A program made the position numbers and the translations under genes. The notes under the pieces were generated by a model. The model did no database searches. It was given only the letters and a program-made list of their open reading frames with translations, and had not been told where the DNA came from. Shown piece after piece: positions 62,150 through 64,000 of a stretch of 64,000 nucleotides of DNA; the stretch's first letter is position 1; each line of letters begins with the position of its first letter. Source of the DNA: Acidobacteriota bacterium. Its GTDB lineage: Bacteria > Acidobacteriota > Terriglobia > Terriglobales > Acidobacteriaceae. The DNA lies in contig JABCZH010000015.1 of assembly GCA_013289795.1 (NCBI GenBank), positions 1 to 64,000 on the forward strand, written 5' to 3'.

Positions 62150-62887
62150 TCATTTTTTCAGCGAGGCCGGAGTGGCGAACTCGGAGTTGTTAAGCGATAC
62201 GTTGACTTCAATCTTCTCAACGCTGGTCGTCTGCCATTGAGTGGGATCGTTCTTCGGTCCCGTTGCGATCGAAAAAGGAAACATGACGCCGGCGACCGCT
62301 TTATAGGAGCCCATTTCGCTGGCGCTTTCCCGCACCGAGCCGCGGATGAATTCCTGGGTCTCGCGACGGATCTCGAGGAAGGTATCGGGATCGAGATAGT
62401 AGTAAAGAATGTCGCCGTTCTTAAGCGTGACCTTGAGGCGGAGGGCGTCATCGCCATCCACCACGTCGTGGCCCAGGTATTCGACAGTGTTGCCCTTTGC
62501 CTTGTAGTTGACCATGGGACCGTCAAAGTCGGAGTCGATCAGCAGATCACGCAGGTCGTCTTCGCCCATGAGTTGTGGGTCCTTCCGTCCTCCGAAGGGC
62601 TGAATCTGCCAGCCTGAGCTGCCGTCGTAGGCTTGTACAGCGGTCATCCCTTGCAGCGAGAAAGTCTCTCGCACCAGGTTGGGACGAGCATTTTCCTGGC
62701 TGACGGCGCCAACGAATCCGCCCGGAAGCAGGGCTTTGCCAGTCATACGCATCGTCTTGACAGCCTGGATCTTGTCCATTCCACCTTTGGCTTCGATGTT
62801 CTTGGCGACCAGTTCGTCGGCGGTTTGTGCGAAGGACAAAAGGCTCAAACAAAGAGCGGCGGGCAACAGAAGCAATCTGCAACGCAT
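62150..62887 (-). CDS. Outer-membrane lipoprotein-sorting (LolA/LolB-like) secreted protein
   Basis: 245 residues. Signal peptide (MRCRLLLLPAALCLSLLSFAQ), then a half-barrel with LVAKNIEAKGGMDKIQAVKTMRMTGKAL, the usual opening of this group, and DILYYYLDPDTFLEIRRETQEF in the second half. GGAG lies five bases before the ATG at 62887. The longer frame to 63058 runs through a repeat and is rejected. Lipid or lipoprotein carriage in the periplasm is inferred from the fold. The gap of 59 bp to the BNR gene suggests co-transcription. Confidence 0.8.
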   Translation of the reverse strand: MRCRLLLLPAALCLSLLSFAQTADELVAKNIEAKGGMDKIQAVKTMRMTGKALLPGGFVGAVSQENARPNLVRETFSLQGMTAVQAYDGSSGWQIQPFGGRKDPQLMGEDDLRDLLIDSDFDGPMVNYKAKGNTVEYLGHDVVDGDDALRLKVTLKNGDILYYYLDPDTFLEIRRETQEFIRGSVRESASEMGSYKAVAGVMFPFSIATGPKNDPTQWQTTSVEKIEVNVSLNNSEFATPASLKK

Positions 62888-62986
62888 GCATGCTCCAATC
62901 TGAAAAGACAAAGAGATTCCCTGCGGAAATGACACTGTACTCCTATTCGACGTAGTTGCCAAGCAGAGGGTAGCAGGGGTTACATT

Positions 62987-63080
62987 GAGGTTCTTTGCGC
63001 TCTTGGCGATTCCTTTGCATACTTTGCGGTTAAGAGCTTTTGACCGCAAAGAACGCAAAGTCTCTCGCGAAGTTCGCGAA
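62987..63080. repeat. Inverted CGCAAAG-type intergenic repeat
   Basis: GTTCTTTGCGCTC on one side faces CCGCAAAGAACGCAAAG on the other, followed by CGCGAAGTTCGCGAAG. The sequence is of the same style as the CGCAGAG repeat near 13860. It fills the divergent gap before the ABC ATPase gene. Confidence 0.45.
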
Positions 63081-63142
63081 GAACATCCAAATCCTTCCCC
63101 TTTGACTCAGCCCATCTTCTTCGATAGCCTAATCGTTCCTGA

Positions 63143-64000
63143 ATGCCCTCCGATAGTCCCGCCATCTCGGTCCTAGGTCTCAAGAAGTCCTACGGCGAAG
63201 TCCATGCCGTGAAGGGAATCGATTTCGAAATCCAGACCGGGGAAGTCTTTGGCCTGCTTGGTCCAAATGGGGCAGGGAAGACGACCACGGTTGAGATTCT
63301 GGAAGGCCTGCGCCCGCGCTCAGCGGGGCAAGTGGCCGTTCTTGGATTCGACCCTGACCGGCAGCGACAGAGTCTCAAAGATCGTATCGGCGTTTGTCTA
63401 CAGGCCACCAACTTGCCGGAAAAGATTCGGGTGCGCGAGGCGTTGCAGGTATTCTCATCTTTCTACACCAAACATGCCGACTTGAATCAATTGCTTCGCC
63501 GCCTGCAACTCGAAGAAAAACGCGAAGCCTTCTACGGGACGCTCTCCGGCGGTCAGAAACAGCGGTTGGCTCTGGCGCTGGCCCTGGTCAATGATCCTCA
63601 GCTTGTTTTTCTGGATGAGCCTACGACTGGCCTCGACCCGCAAGTCCGCGTGGAAATTCATTCTCTGCTGGAAGAACTCAAGCGAGAACACCGGACGATT
63701 CTGATGACCACCCACTACATCGAGGAAGCCGAGCGCCTTTGCGACCGGGTGGCAATTGTTGACGAAGGCAAGATTATCGCGCTCGATACGCCCAGCCGCC
63801 TGCAACAGCAGAGCCGTCATGCTTCGAGCATTGTTGTCACCTGCGCCAAGGCACTTCCGGCGGATCGTCCCGCTTGGGCCGAGGCCACACAGAGCGCGCT
63901 CGATTCGACCGGCCGCACGCTGACGGTAAACTCCCGCCGCCCGGCCGCGACACTGGTCGATTTGGTGAAGTGGATTGATCAGCAGGGCCTGGAACTCACC
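63143..64000 (+). CDS. ABC transporter ATP-binding protein, partial (3' end off the window)
   Basis: 286 codons to the right edge. Walker A GPNGAGKTTT, Q-loop Gln in VCLQATN, signature LSGGQKQRL, Walker B LVFLDEPTTGLDP and switch His in MTTHYIEEA. This is the ABC-2 exporter (NatA/CcmA-like) class, which pairs with a membrane permease likely encoded past the edge. A linker of about 70 residues follows the ATPase domain, as in drug or polysaccharide-type exporters. No clear ribosome site before the ATG. The substrate cannot be deduced. Confidence 0.92.
   Translation, partial: MPSDSPAISVLGLKKSYGEVHAVKGIDFEIQTGEVFGLLGPNGAGKTTTVEILEGLRPRSAGQVAVLGFDPDRQRQSLKDRIGVCLQATNLPEKIRVREALQVFSSFYTKHADLNQLLRRLQLEEKREAFYGTLSGGQKQRLALALALVNDPQLVFLDEPTTGLDPQVRVEIHSLLEELKREHRTILMTTHYIEEAERLCDRVAIVDEGKIIALDTPSRLQQQSRHASSIVVTCAKALPADRPAWAEATQSALDSTGRTLTVNSRRPAATLVDLVKWIDQQGLELT

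Overview
The window looks like soil Acidobacteriota chromosome (class Terriglobia is my inference). The pointers are a GC-rich sequence, a VWFA-related acidobacterial-type secreted protein, a very large Oar-like outer-membrane receptor with a carboxypeptidase-regulatory domain, sulfatase-TPR secreted proteins, a bacillithiol glycosyltransferase, an archaeal-type ProRS and many two-component proteins. No phage, insertion sequence or CRISPR array was found.

Layout. 1-540: partial membrane-anchored hypothetical protein. 778-11170: potassium-uptake region. KdpD is split: its histidine-kinase half is on the minus strand, divergent from the N-terminal sensor/Usp half, which is followed by KdpE. Next come an 85-residue protein, a porin-like barrel, a 28-residue membrane peptide and kdpFABC. 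Two promoter regions carry three CTTTACG-like repeats 11 or 22 bp apart, a good candidate KdpE operator. 11325-18607: housekeeping and mixed genes (thrC, AlaX-type editing protein, LytS-type kinase, bshA, PilZ, YdjC/HpnK-like deacetylase, VOC protein). Heptamer arrays touch the 5' ends of two of them. 18689-18967: tRNA-Val and tRNA-Asp. 19146-23461: ArsR-VOC-DoxX-SRPBCC operon, two conserved hypotheticals and a VapBC-type toxin-antitoxin pair. 23549-28789: M28 peptidase, frameshifted alpha/beta hydrolase, proS, Tat-exported SRPBCC protein.

28843-36701 (minus) is the most striking part: a signalling cluster of three stand-alone receivers, two REC-kinase fusions and a large membrane kinase. The N-terminus of the large kinase matches the plant/cyanobacterial ethylene-receptor binding domain, with all the key residues at conserved spacing. 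This kinase is frameshifted at a G7 tract inside its HisKA domain and carries a near-identical 405-bp tandem PAS duplication.

36823-48016: extracytoplasmic proteins (two sulfatase-TPR proteins, a phosphodiesterase, the Oar-like receptor, two paralogous small secreted proteins, a small beta-barrel). 48017-54111: a membrane histidine kinase, then a PQQ-propeller remnant, a BNR/sialidase-like protein and a 25-residue pqqA gene without other pqq genes, then an aldehyde dehydrogenase. 54192-64000: VWFA-like protein, M1 aminopeptidase, large BNR protein, LolA-like protein and a truncated ABC ATPase.

All functional calls rest on reading translations and motifs by eye. No database search was run.
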